Shown here piece after piece: positions 7,854-15,441 of a DNA stretch of 32,807 nucleotides. This stretch comes from Streptomyces diastatochromogenes (GTDB taxonomy: Bacteria; Actinomycetota; Actinomycetes; Streptomycetales; Streptomycetaceae): positions 1 through 32,807 of the forward strand of contig LRTP01000583.1 in NCBI GenBank assembly GCA_001550305.1, written 5' to 3'. The position numbers and the translations under genes are program-made. Under the pieces are notes generated by a model. That model ran no database searches. It saw only the letters and a program-made list of their open reading frames with translations, and had not been told where the DNA came from. The number at the start of each line of letters is the position of its first letter. Position 1 is the first letter of the stretch.

Positions 7854-9059
7854 ATGCGAGGCATGATGGTGAGGCATGACGCGGCGTCCCATGCCGGGAA
7901 GCTGACGCCGACTCAGCTGATCGCGCTGGATGTGCTTTTCGCCGTGGTCCTGATGGCGTCGAACGTCGTGTGGTGGACGCTTGGCACGCACCGCACGGGC
8001 TGGCCGACATGGCAGACCGTGCTGACGTGCTCGTTGGGCGCGGCCGTCGCCGTCCGGCGGCTGCTGCCACTGCCTGCACTGGCGGTGGCGTCGGTGGTGA
8101 TGGCCACCGACGGCGCACTCAGCCTGACGGGGGTGCTGGCGACTGCCTTGCTGGTGTACGGGGTGGCGGTTGCCCGACCCACGCGTGTCGCGGCGTACGC
8201 GGGCGCGGTGGCAGGCGCCGCACAACTCGCCTTGATGATCCCTATGCAGGGCATAACAGGGCACGACTACTGGGGGTGGCCGGGGATGAGCCAAAGCCTC
8301 ATCGTCGAGGCCGCCGCCTGGGCGATCGGATGGTCCACCAGACGGGGCCGCGCCTACACCCGAGGCCTCGTCGAGCAGGCCGAAGAGCGAGCACAGCTCC
8401 TCCTCGTCGAGGAACGCATGCGTATCGCCCGGGAGTTGCACGACGTCGTCGCGCACAGCCTGAGCATCGTCGCGGTCCAGGCGGGCGTCGGCCACCACGT
8501 GATCGGCAGCCGACCTGACGAGGCCGCGAAGTCCCTCTCCGCGATCGAGACGACGAGCAGGGATGCCCTGGGAGAGCTGCGTTCGCTGCTGGGTGTCCTG
8601 CGCGATGACGACGGTGCCGAATGGCTGCCCGGCGGCCTGGACGACCTCAACACGCTCCTCGAGCAGATCCGACGGGCCGGTGTACGGGTCGAGTTGACGA
8701 TCAGCGGTCACCCGCACGCCGTGCCCCGAGGTCTGGACCGCGCCGCCTACCGCATCGTGCAGGAAGCCCTGACCAACGTCGTCAAGCATGCCCGCACCAG
8801 CCACGCCCGGGCGACGGTCGTCTACGCGCCGGGCGAGGTCGCTTTCACGGTCGTCGATGCCGGAGCCGGCCGCACGTCCACCCCGATCACCGAGGGCCAC
8901 GGCCTGACCGGCATGAAGGAACGCGCCGCCCTTTACGGCGGCGAGGTTCACGCGGGCCCGCTCTCGCCGCACGGCTTTCGCGTCGCCGCCCGGCTGCCGT
9001 ACGCCGCGGACGAGCGAACAGCCCAGTTCCCCGTGGGCGCCGATCTGGAGGGCGCATGA
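7854..9059 (+). CDS. Two-component sensor histidine kinase (HisKA_3 type)
   Basis: This kinase of about 401 residues has four or more N-terminal membrane helices. A HisKA_3 dimerisation domain follows with [20 protein letters not shown]; the phospho-accepting His is about residue 196. The HATPase domain shows [15 protein letters not shown] (N box) and a [11 protein letters not shown] box. This is the DesK/NarL-partner class common in Streptomyces. Starts are possible at 7824, 7854 or 7866; 7854 has AGGG about 8 nt upstream. The stop overlaps the response regulator start (ATGA), so the two are translationally coupled. The signal sensed is unknown. Confidence 0.9.
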   Translation: MRGMMVRHDAASHAGKLTPTQLIALDVLFAVVLMASNVVWWTLGTHRTGWPTWQTVLTCSLGAAVAVRRLLPLPALAVASVVMATDGALSLTGVLATALLVYGVAVARPTRVAAYAGAVAGAAQLALMIPMQGITGHDYWGWPGMSQSLIVEAAAWAIGWSTRRGRAYTRGLVEQAEERAQLLLVEERMRIARELHDVVAHSLSIVAVQAGVGHHVIGSRPDEAAKSLSAIETTSRDALGELRSLLGVLRDDDGAEWLPGGLDDLNTLLEQIRRAGVRVELTISGHPHAVPRGLDRAAYRIVQEALTNVVKHARTSHARATVVYAPGEVAFTVVDAGAGRTSTPITEGHGLTGMKERAALYGGEVHAGPLSPHGFRVAARLPYAADERTAQFPVGADLEGA

Positions 9060-9733
9060 CGGTGCGGGTCGTCGTAGTGGACGACGAGACGCTGGTGCGT
9101 GCCGGGTTCCGGGTGCTGCTCGAGTCGGAAAACGATCTCCAGGTCGTCGGCGAGGCGGCCGACGGGACCGAGGCGGTCAGGGTGATCCGTGAACTGCGCC
9201 CCGATGTAGCCCTGATGGACATCCGGATGCCCGGACTCAATGGCATCGAGGCCATCCGCACGCTGCTCGGCGGCCCGTCCCCGGTGCCCGTCCACGTCCT
9301 GGTGCTCACCACCTTCGACCTGGACGAGTATGTCTTCGAGGCGCTCCGCGCAGGCGCCGCGGGCTTCCTCCTCAAGGACACTCCACCCGCACGCCTGATC
9401 GACGCCGTGCGGGTGATCGCCACCGGGGAGTCGTTGCTGTCACCCGGCGTCACCCGCAGGCTCATCGAGACCTACGTCCGCCGCCCCGGCTACACAGGCC
9501 CGGTCACCCATGCCCTGGACGGGGTGACCGGCCGCGAGCGTGACGTGCTGGGTCTGATCGCACGCGGCCTGTCCAACAACGAAATCGCAGCCGAGCTGTA
9601 TCTGACCGTTGGCACGGTCAAGACCCACGTCAGCCGTCTACTGACAAAGCTGGGGGCCAGGGACCGGGCCCAACTCGTCATCGCCGCCTACGAAAGCGGA
9701 CTGTCCAGTACTTGGGGTGCACGCGGGACGTGA
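9056..9733 (+). CDS. NarL/FixJ-family response regulator
   Basis: This 225-residue protein has a receiver domain with acidic residues VVVDDET near the N-terminus, the phospho-acceptor Asp in ALMDIRMPG (about residue 55) and the conserved Lys in [10 protein letters not shown]-terminal LuxR-type helix-turn-helix follows, with [13 protein letters not shown] [20 protein letters not shown] and then [20 protein letters not shown]. It is the cognate partner of the kinase just upstream, whose stop codon it overlaps. It probably regulates transcription as a dimer when phosphorylated. No further gene follows in the operon, so targets may include the divergent membrane protein gene; that is inference. 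Confidence 0.93.
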   Translation: MTVRVVVVDDETLVRAGFRVLLESENDLQVVGEAADGTEAVRVIRELRPDVALMDIRMPGLNGIEAIRTLLGGPSPVPVHVLVLTTFDLDEYVFEALRAGAAGFLLKDTPPARLIDAVRVIATGESLLSPGVTRRLIETYVRRPGYTGPVTHALDGVTGRERDVLGLIARGLSNNEIAAELYLTVGTVKTHVSRLLTKLGARDRAQLVIAAYESGLSSTWGARGT

Positions 9734-9891
9734 GGGAAGCCCATATTGCCCGTCTCATCCGGCAGAGCCTGTCGCGTTCCAAGGGGAGCTGGTATCGGTG
9801 ATTGCTCCCGCCGCCTTACTGACCGCCCAGTGATGAAACTGCACTGACAGGACTCGGAAAAGGTGACAAACTGCCGGACAACCCGGAGCTA

Positions 9892-10350
9892 TTGAAGCTC
9901 TACAGAAACGGATTTTCCGATAAGGAAATTGCCGTGCAGTTCGACGTCACCGTTCAGGCTGTCAATATGCGACTTCAGCAAATGGGAATTAAGCGTGCGC
10001 CTTTCCGGACTATGGCAAAGGAAATACTCGAAGCTGCGTGGCCTTCGATAGAAACGCGACGGGGTGAATTCATTCACCTGAATCGTGCGCGTGATCTTTA
10101 TGCATTCCTGCGTCGGCAACTCAGAGACCCTGCGCTCACTAAAAATCAGCGCACTGCCGCAGAGCGATTCGAGCGCCTGATCAAGGAGCACAACGCCGTT
10201 TTGGACCTTCAGCCTGGGATGCCTGGCGGGCCGTGGGTTCTCCTGCCTCGTGAGCCCTCAGACGGGCGCATGGTGATCCGTTGGCCTGAGGGCCGTGAGC
10301 TTCCCGCGGAGGAGCTTCGGGCCGCGCTGGACCTCCCGGACGAAGACTAG
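9892..10350 (+). CDS. Small DNA-binding-like protein of unknown family
   Basis: This protein of about 152 residues has a helix-turn-helix-like N-terminus: LYRNGFSDKEIAVQFDVTVQ followed by AVNMRLQQMGIKR, as in gpNu1/sigma-70 region 4-like domains. The C-terminal half is charged and has GPWVLLPREPSDGRMVIRWP. I do not recognise a named family. Several actinophage and integrative-element proteins have this organisation. The start is uncertain: TTG at 9892 is the first usual codon and has no clear ribosome-binding site. Codons such as ATA, AAA and AAT, and AT content up to about 10150, differ from the neighbours and suggest acquisition by transfer. A good terminator follows. Confidence 0.55.
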   Translation: MKLYRNGFSDKEIAVQFDVTVQAVNMRLQQMGIKRAPFRTMAKEILEAAWPSIETRRGEFIHLNRARDLYAFLRRQLRDPALTKNQRTAAERFERLIKEHNAVLDLQPGMPGGPWVLLPREPSDGRMVIRWPEGRELPAEELRAALDLPDED

Positions 10351-10387
10351 AATTTAGGGTTATCTAAGTTACCGTAGGTAGTACAAG

Positions 10388-10422
10388 ACCTCCCGCACAA
10401 ACCGTGTGTCGGGAGGTTTCTT
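10388..10422 (+). terminator. Intrinsic terminator
   Basis: ACCTCCCG (10388-10395) pairs with CGGGAGGT (10410-10417), extended by a partial CACA/TGTG match in the loop, and is followed by TTTCTTG. It lies 37 nt after the stop codon of the 9892-10350 gene and probably ends its transcript. Confidence 0.75.
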
Positions 10423-10456
10423 GCTACCCCTGAACGGCGTTCGGCATTACCAGAGT

Positions 10457-10610
10457 CGGCTCACCCCCGCCTGCGCGGGGAGAACTTGCGCTCCAGCACC
10501 ATTTCCCCACCATGCAACGGCTCACCCCCGCCTGGGCGGGGGTGAGCCGCTGTACGTCCTCAACCGGTTCGGTGGATTCGTGTCCTCCCCGCGCAGGCGG
10601 GGGTGAGCCG
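10457..10610 (+). CRISPR. Left part of an orphan type I-E-like CRISPR array, two orientations
   Basis: There are three repeat units. At 10457-10485 a 29-nt repeat lies in inverse orientation (CGGCTCACCCCCGCC...). At 10518-10549 there is a 32-nt hybrid, a perfect palindrome with 15-bp arms around TG. At 10582-10610 a forward 29-nt repeat begins GTCCTCCCCGCGCAGG and ends GGGTGAGCCG. The two spacers (10486-10517 and 10550-10581) are both exactly 32 nt. The 29/32 spacing and the GC-rich hairpin match subtype I-E. No cas genes are in the window. A 16-nt piece of a further spacer (10611-10626) precedes the IS5-type end. Confidence 0.9.
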
Positions 10611-10633
10611 GCCCGCTGCTCCTACTGATCGTT

Positions 10634-10871
10634 TCAGAATGACGTGCGGAGTCGCCTGAGGCAGATGATGCTGCAGGCCAGCTCCAGGAGGCCTTGGTGG
10701 AGATCGGCGCGGCGTTCGTAGCGGGTCCGGAGTCGTTTGAACCGGTGGAGCCAGGCGAAGGTGCGCTCGACGACCCAGCGGGCTTTGCCCAGGCCGGAAG
10801 CCGTGGGTGACGCCGCGGCGGGCGATGAGGGGCTTGATGCCGCGCTTCCACAGCAGTCGGCGGTACTTGAA
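10634..10871 (-). pseudogene. IS5-type transposase C-terminal remnant
   Basis: The minus strand first reads FKYRRLLWKRGIKPLIARRG in one frame. It then shifts by one base around 10795-10803 to ARWVVERTFAWLHRFKRLRT, ending ELACSIICLRRLRTSF. This is the C-terminus of the DDE domain of actinobacterial IS5-family transposases; WVVERTFAWLHRFKRLRTRYE carries the catalytic Glu. The N-terminal three quarters are absent and the frameshift disables the rest. It forms the left end of the island. Confidence 0.9.
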
Positions 10872-10993
10872 AGGCAGGGGAACCGGACGTTCGCCGTCGA
10901 CTTCATTTTGGGCTCTCATGACGCTACCGCGCCTTGCCGGTGCGACCTCCCCGTAGAAACGTTGTCGAGTCCGAAGGCCAATATGGGGGAAAC

Positions 10994-13096
10994 ATGCCAG
11001 AGGGTTCTGCGAAGATCGAGTCATGGTCGCCGGCGATCGCCTCGGTGGGGGACGACCTGCCCGAACCGGCGGTCCACCGCGGCCAGTACGTCATTCCGCT
11101 GGGCGTGGACGACCAGGACTGGCTCCGGTTCCTCGGAATCAGTTACCACGTCGCTCCCAACATCGGGATTCCGGTCTCCGCGACATCGTTCGGTCTGCGC
11201 GTCGTGGACGAGGAATTGGAGCTGACCTGCCAAATCTTCAACGAGACCGGAGAGCACGTCCAGGACCTCGTGGTGGAGAACCCGAAGCGGCCGTGGGGCG
11301 GCGACGCCGTGGGCGTGCCCCTGACACTCGACCGTTTCCCTGGGACGTCGCTGACGTTCCGGTTCAACTACCGCAACAGCGTGAACGTCCGTGACCTGAT
11401 CCTCACCCTCGACTTCGGGGACGCCCTGGTGGTGGCGCTCAACCGCCGTTCCATCAACTTCACCCTGGCCCAGCGGCCGGTCGCGGACACCACCCTCAAC
11501 CGCCGGGACCGGGACCTGCCCGCCACGGACGCCGACACGCCGCTGCTGTACCTGCACGGCTACGAGGACCCGGACTCCGGCTACGAGACGCCGATCACCC
11601 GGGTGCCGCCGATCGCGCTGACCCCGGAGCGCATCGGCGCCGCGTGGCGCACCGCCAAGTCCACCGGCTGGTTCGACCCCGCGGTGTTCCCGAACATCGG
11701 CGGCGCGCAGGACGCGACGGGGCTGGCCGGAGTGATGGCGGCGCTGGCGCCGCTGGACGAGACGACCGTGGTGAAACAACTGCTGTCCGGCGCACGCCTG
11801 GCGGTCCAGCGCGGGGTCACCGGGGAGTACGACTACCGCTTCCTGGACGTCCCGGCGCACTGCCACCCCGGGCTCGTCCTCGTCGAGAACTACCGGCTGA
11901 CCGCCTATCCCGCCCGCTACGGGGCCGGCCGGGTGATCAAGACGTTCTCCCTGCTCCCGGGCGAGCGGACGAACATCCGGCTGAACACCTACAAGCGGTC
12001 CAGCAGTGCCCTCCAGCAGGCGTCGTCGATCCTGGACTCCACCAACAGCGAGACCGAGCAGGAGTTCACCAACAGCGTCAACCGGGAGCAGTCCACCCAG
12101 GAGAACGCCAGCAAGAACTTCGAGTACCGGGCGTCCGCCGAGGCCGAGGGACAGGCCACCTGGGGCTGGGGCAGCGCGAAGGCCAAGGTGAGCGGCGGCG
12201 TCTCCGGCGGCAACAACAGCGCCCGGGAGGAGTTCGCGAAGAACCTCACCAACGCGGTCAGCCAGAACGCCGCACGCGCCACCTCCCGCCGCGACATCCA
12301 GGTCGACACCAGCCTGGACACCAAGCTGGAGGAGGGCGAGGAGCAGGCGGTCGAACGGACCCTGGAGAACATCAACGTCAGCCGCACCCTCAACTTCGTC
12401 TTCCGCCAGATGAACCAGGAGTACGTGTCGCTGCTGCATCTGGTGGACGTGCGGGTGGCGTTCTTCAACGGTCACGCGGAATCCCGCGACGAGGTCCCGC
12501 TCGGCGAGCTCCGGCGCCTGCTGGAGGACTGCGTCCTGCCCGAGCGGGTCGACGCGGTGTACGAGAACCTGCTCGGGCAGCTGCGCGGGATCACCGACCA
12601 CCGCGGCGAGACTCGGGCCGACTTCGTGGAGGTCGTCCGCGACGGCGACGACCCCGCCACCGCCTACGCCCGCGTCAACCCGGACGCGACCTCCTCCTAC
12701 CCCTCGCCGGACGGGCGGACGCTGACGGTGCCCGGCGTGATCGTTGGCGCCGAGCAGCACGTACTGCGCACCGACGGCGTGGTGGTGGAGGCCTTCCTCG
12801 GCGAGGGCAACGGCCTGGACACCTACTCGACCGGCCTGCAGGAGCAGGAGGTACGCGCCAAGGAGGCGGCGAACCAGCTCCGCGAACTGGAGGCGGAACG
12901 GCTGCGGCTGGCGCTGAAGATCGTGTCGGACAACGACGAGCAGCGCATGCGGCTGTACCAGCAGATGTTCGTGCGCCCGCAGATCGTCAACCAGATCGAC
13001 CACGCCGCGATGACGGGAGTGCCGGGCGTCGGCGTCCCGGGCGGCGCCGACGGCGACGGCACCCCGAGTGGGACGGACGGCCTCCGTGTTCCATGA
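10994..13096 (+). CDS. Large protein of unknown family, first gene of the island
   Basis: I do not recognise this 700-residue protein. It has no signal peptide or membrane helix. Residues 30-160 look like beta-strands alternating with turns (LTFRFNYRNSVNVRDLILTL). A central AHCHPGLVLVENYRLTAYPA region leads into IKTFSLLPGERTNIRLNTYK. Residues 336-480 are rich in Ser, Asn, Gln, Ala and Glu without charge clustering, as in extended amphipathic or fibrous segments. Residues 614-660 have a heptad-like coiled coil (EQEVRAKEAANQLRELEAER). The C-terminus is Gly/Pro-rich. I chose the ATG at 10994 because GGGGGA precedes it. It overlaps the next gene by up to 29 bases, so the two are probably made together. 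Confidence 0.8.
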   Translation: MPEGSAKIESWSPAIASVGDDLPEPAVHRGQYVIPLGVDDQDWLRFLGISYHVAPNIGIPVSATSFGLRVVDEELELTCQIFNETGEHVQDLVVENPKRPWGGDAVGVPLTLDRFPGTSLTFRFNYRNSVNVRDLILTLDFGDALVVALNRRSINFTLAQRPVADTTLNRRDRDLPATDADTPLLYLHGYEDPDSGYETPITRVPPIALTPERIGAAWRTAKSTGWFDPAVFPNIGGAQDATGLAGVMAALAPLDETTVVKQLLSGARLAVQRGVTGEYDYRFLDVPAHCHPGLVLVENYRLTAYPARYGAGRVIKTFSLLPGERTNIRLNTYKRSSSALQQASSILDSTNSETEQEFTNSVNREQSTQENASKNFEYRASAEAEGQATWGWGSAKAKVSGGVSGGNNSAREEFAKNLTNAVSQNAARATSRRDIQVDTSLDTKLEEGEEQAVERTLENINVSRTLNFVFRQMNQEYVSLLHLVDVRVAFFNGHAESRDEVPLGELRRLLEDCVLPERVDAVYENLLGQLRGITDHRGETRADFVEVVRDGDDPATAYARVNPDATSSYPSPDGRTLTVPGVIVGAEQHVLRTDGVVVEAFLGEGNGLDTYSTGLQEQEVRAKEAANQLRELEAERLRLALKIVSDNDEQRMRLYQQMFVRPQIVNQIDHAAMTGVPGVGVPGGADGDGTPSGTDGLRVP

Positions 13097-14360
13097 AACC
13101 GCGCGGGATCCGCGGTCCGATCGGGCGTTGCGGGCGCAGGCGGTGCTGCCGGGTACGGCGGGGGACGAGGTGAAGGTGCTCGACCCCGCTGCCCTGGGCG
13201 GCGAGGACAGGGTCCTGGCGGGCGCTTTGCCCCCCGCTCGCGGCATCACGGAGATCAAAGCCGATGTCGCGGAGCGGTACGGCGTGACCCTGAACGACGG
13301 CGACGGCCGGTGGACGGCGGCCGAGGCGACCCGGATCCTGGAACAGCTGGCTTGCGTTCCGGAATGGGACCTGGGGGTTCTGCGGGACTGCTGGATGTAC
13401 CGGGAAGGCGATCTCTCCAGCCCCCTCGGCCGTGTCGAGGCCAACTCTCACTACAAGTGGAATGACGCCAAGGATGGCGAGAACGTCTACGGGTACACAG
13501 ACGTCAAGCACATCCACTTCTACGACGCCGCCTTCGACAAACGAGTGTTCTTCGAAGCACGGGAGAACTTCCCCCTCCTGCACGAGCTGGGTCATCTGCG
13601 CGCCGAAGCGACCCTGGTGCGCGGGAACAGGAGAGCGTTCCTCGACGGCGTCGACCGGGTCCTCGCTCTCCACGGCGAGGCCGTCGCGCAGGCCGACCGG
13701 TTCGTGCCGACCGACGCGGACGCGCCGAAGGTGAGGGAATTCGTCCTACGGCTCCACGGGCGCTGGACGTCCGATTACGCGCGCCTCCGCGAGCACCTGG
13801 AATCGCTCCGGCGGGACTTCGACGACCTCTGGGCCTACACGGACGTCTTCGAACGCTACGGCGTCTCGCGTGACGAGATGGCCGGATGGGGACGCGTCGT
13901 CAACGGCGCCCGGCACGCGTGCGAGGACCTCGGCGGCTGGGCCTACGGGGTGGGCAAGGAGATCGACGAGGAGATCAAGGCCTACGGGGACCTACTGCTG
14001 GCGAAGGCCACCTTCGGCACCCCCGGTCTGCGCGCCCAGTGCCTGGGGTTCCTCAAGGTCTGCGACATGCTCTTCGCCGAGACGCCGAAGGTGCTGCGAC
14101 AGGCCCTCGCGTACGGCGGATCCGCCCGGTACCTGGAGTACTTCCAGTGGGTGGTCCGGGCATCCGGATTCAACCCCTTCACGGAGTACTCCAAGGTGAG
14201 CCGGGCCGAATGGTTCGCCGAGACGTATGAGCTGGCCGTCCTCGACCCCGGGGAGCTGGCGCGCCTGAGCGGGCCGATGGCCGAGTGGTTCGTCACCCGC
14301 CGGTTGGCGTTCCCCCTCCATCTCCACCCGTACACCGCCGACGACCTCCTGCCCCCCTGA
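13068..14360 (+). CDS. Putative zinc metallopeptidase (HExxH), second gene of the island
   Basis: This protein of about 430 residues has LLHELGHLRAEA, a HELGH zinc-binding motif at about 172-176. A candidate third ligand lies in EWFAETYEL about 210 residues later (Glu 381 or 385), the spacing and F-x-E form seen in several gluzincin-like peptidases. Flanking helices (residues 210-350) are long and charged. I cannot name a family and activity is not shown by sequence alone. No signal peptide is seen. GTG at 13068 or at 13086 could be the start. It overlaps the end of the preceding gene, and a strong hairpin terminator follows. Substrate and link to the 700-residue partner are unknown. Confidence 0.75.
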   Translation: MGRTASVFHETARDPRSDRALRAQAVLPGTAGDEVKVLDPAALGGEDRVLAGALPPARGITEIKADVAERYGVTLNDGDGRWTAAEATRILEQLACVPEWDLGVLRDCWMYREGDLSSPLGRVEANSHYKWNDAKDGENVYGYTDVKHIHFYDAAFDKRVFFEARENFPLLHELGHLRAEATLVRGNRRAFLDGVDRVLALHGEAVAQADRFVPTDADAPKVREFVLRLHGRWTSDYARLREHLESLRRDFDDLWAYTDVFERYGVSRDEMAGWGRVVNGARHACEDLGGWAYGVGKEIDEEIKAYGDLLLAKATFGTPGLRAQCLGFLKVCDMLFAETPKVLRQALAYGGSARYLEYFQWVVRASGFNPFTEYSKVSRAEWFAETYELAVLDPGELARLSGPMAEWFVTRRLAFPLHLHPYTADDLLPP

Positions 14361-14418
14361 CGCGCGGCCCCGCGTTGCCGCGCTCGGACGCGACGCGGTG
14401 ACCGTGTCGTCGACCGTG

Positions 14419-14450
14419 GCGGGGTGCCGGATGGCTTTCCGGCACCCCGC
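14419..14450 (+). terminator. Terminator hairpin after the island genes
   Basis: GCGGGGTGCCGG (14419-14430) pairs perfectly with CCGGCACCCCGC (14439-14450) around an 8-nt loop. It lies about 60 nt after the metallopeptidase stop codon and inside the right IS5-type end, so the two cargo genes form a self-contained transcription unit. Confidence 0.8.
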
Positions 14451-14501
14451 CGCTTCTGCGTTCCGGCTCGGCAGGATCCGCTAGGAGTGCTGTGACCGGA
14501 C

Positions 14502-14535
14502 TTGAGACGACTACGCACCTCATTCTGAAACGATC
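14502..14535 (+). repeat. Right IS5-type end (inverted copy of 10627-10660)
   Basis: On the plus strand it encodes LRRLRTSF-stop, then AACGATC. Against the left end (minus strand) the codon changes are CTC/TTG, AGG/AGA, CTC/CTA and ACG/ACC, all synonymous. No other transposase sequence remains on this side. Confidence 0.8.
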
Positions 14536-14677
14536 GCGCGGGCGGGGGTGAGCCGGCTTCGCCGTGGTCGAAATTCACGGCGAAGGTGCTTTCCCCGCGC
14601 AGGCGGGGGTGAGCCGGCGGAGTTGCCGCCGTTCCGTACGGGCGTCATGTCCTCCCTGCGCAGGCGGGTGTCTGTAA
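14536..14677 (+). CRISPR. Right part of the split CRISPR array
   Basis: A truncated repeat (14536-14555, the last 20 nt of the unit with one change) starts directly at the IS5-type end. After a 32-nt spacer (14556-14587) comes a full repeat at 14588-14616 with three changes near its 5' end. After another 32-nt spacer (14617-14648) comes a repeat at 14649-14677 that decays in its last six bases. A degenerate last repeat marks the trailer end, so the leader side of this half is to the left. Confidence 0.85.
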
Positions 14678-14815
14678 GCACTTTCCCACTGCACGGAGTT
14701 CTTTTGGCTCCATAGGCGGGCTGGAGGGGGCGTGCGGGGAGGGTATTCGCGCCCCTGCAGCAAGGTGAATCGGCCCCACTTCGATCGGGTGGTTCTGCTG
14801 GTCCGGGTGGGTGCG

Positions 14816-15340
14816 TCAGGCGGGGTGTTCGACCGTGGCCGGCCAGACGCCCCGTTCGGACAGGTGGAGCACGAGGGCCGCGATGTTCCAGGCATCGTCC
14901 TCGCCCCGGTGGTGACGGCCTTCAAGCCGCCGCCCGGCGATCTCCAGGGCCTGTGCCATGCCGGGACGTTTGCGCAGACCATACGCCTCGGTAAAGACCG
15001 CCTTGGCGTTGGTGTAGTGGCGGCCGAAGGGGTAGGGCGTCCGTGTGGCCTGGCACTGCCGGGTGAAATGGTTTCGGTCGTAGTCGCCCCAACTGACCCA
15101 CGGCCGGGTGCCTGCGCGGTGCTCGGCCGCCAGCAGCTGGCACGCCTCGGCGAAGCTGATCCCCTGATCGACCTCGTGTGGGGTGAGGCCGGTCAGCTCC
15201 GTGCAGAACTCGCTAACCGTGGACCTGACGGGCCTCACCAGGGTCCGGTGCCGGGCGAGGCGCTCACCGGCGTCTAGGTCGATGACGGTCAGTCCGATCT
15301 CGATGATCTCGCTGACCGCACCAGGCGGCTGGGCCCAGAA
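14816..15340 (-). pseudogene. 3'-5' exonuclease (DnaQ/KapD-like) lacking its first catalytic motif
   Basis: The minus strand encodes PPGAVSEIIEIGLTVIDL, then TELTGLTPHEVDQGISFAEA, SWGDYDRNHF (Exo II region) and HHRGEDDAWNIAALVLHL (Exo III with HxxxxD). These are typical of stand-alone RNase T/DnaQ-fold exonucleases such as KapD-like proteins. The expected N-terminal D-x-E motif (Exo I, metal ligands) is missing. Upstream the frame instead runs without a stop into the 20-bp repeat array, up to 16612. A 598-residue fusion is therefore possible on paper, but I think the 5' end of the gene was replaced. It should be inactive as an exonuclease. Confidence 0.7.
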
Positions 15341-15441
15341 CCCCCACCGGGACGGGCGGCCCTCGCCGGGTGGGGGGCAGACTGCCGGGTCCGGGGAAAG
15401 ATTCCCGGCTCGGATGACGGATCGCGGGGCCTGGTAGCGCT

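Larger units (their letters stand above)
10627..14535. mobile_element. Relic composite transposon-like island inside the CRISPR array
   Basis: The two 34-nt ends (10627-10660 and 14502-14535) are inverted copies. Each encodes the last residues LRRLRTSF-stop of an IS5-type transposase, followed by AACGATC. The five differences between them are all synonymous, so each end descends from a separate transposase gene 3' end, not from a simple terminal inverted repeat. On the left about 80 transposase codons remain; on the right only the last eight. Between them are two overlapping genes and a terminator. The left flank is a 16-nt piece of spacer and the right flank begins at base 10 of a repeat. 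No target duplication is visible, so DNA was lost at insertion or later. Confidence 0.75.

Noticed and set aside
11021..13444. An 807-codon open frame on the minus strand opposite the 700-residue protein
   Set aside because: It is the antisense shadow of a high-GC gene. The composition is Arg/Gly/Val/Ala-rich without domains, and the plus-strand gene has a ribosome-binding site and proper codon bias.
10627..14535. Interpretation of the island as one IS with ordinary terminal inverted repeats
   Set aside because: The similarity at both ends runs through eight transposase codons with only synonymous changes. This fits two gene 3' ends better than a conserved terminal repeat.
14575..14982. Minus-strand open frame across the right CRISPR repeats
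   Set aside because: It covers repeats and spacers, and its translation is that of repeat-derived sequence (RRLTPACAGK).
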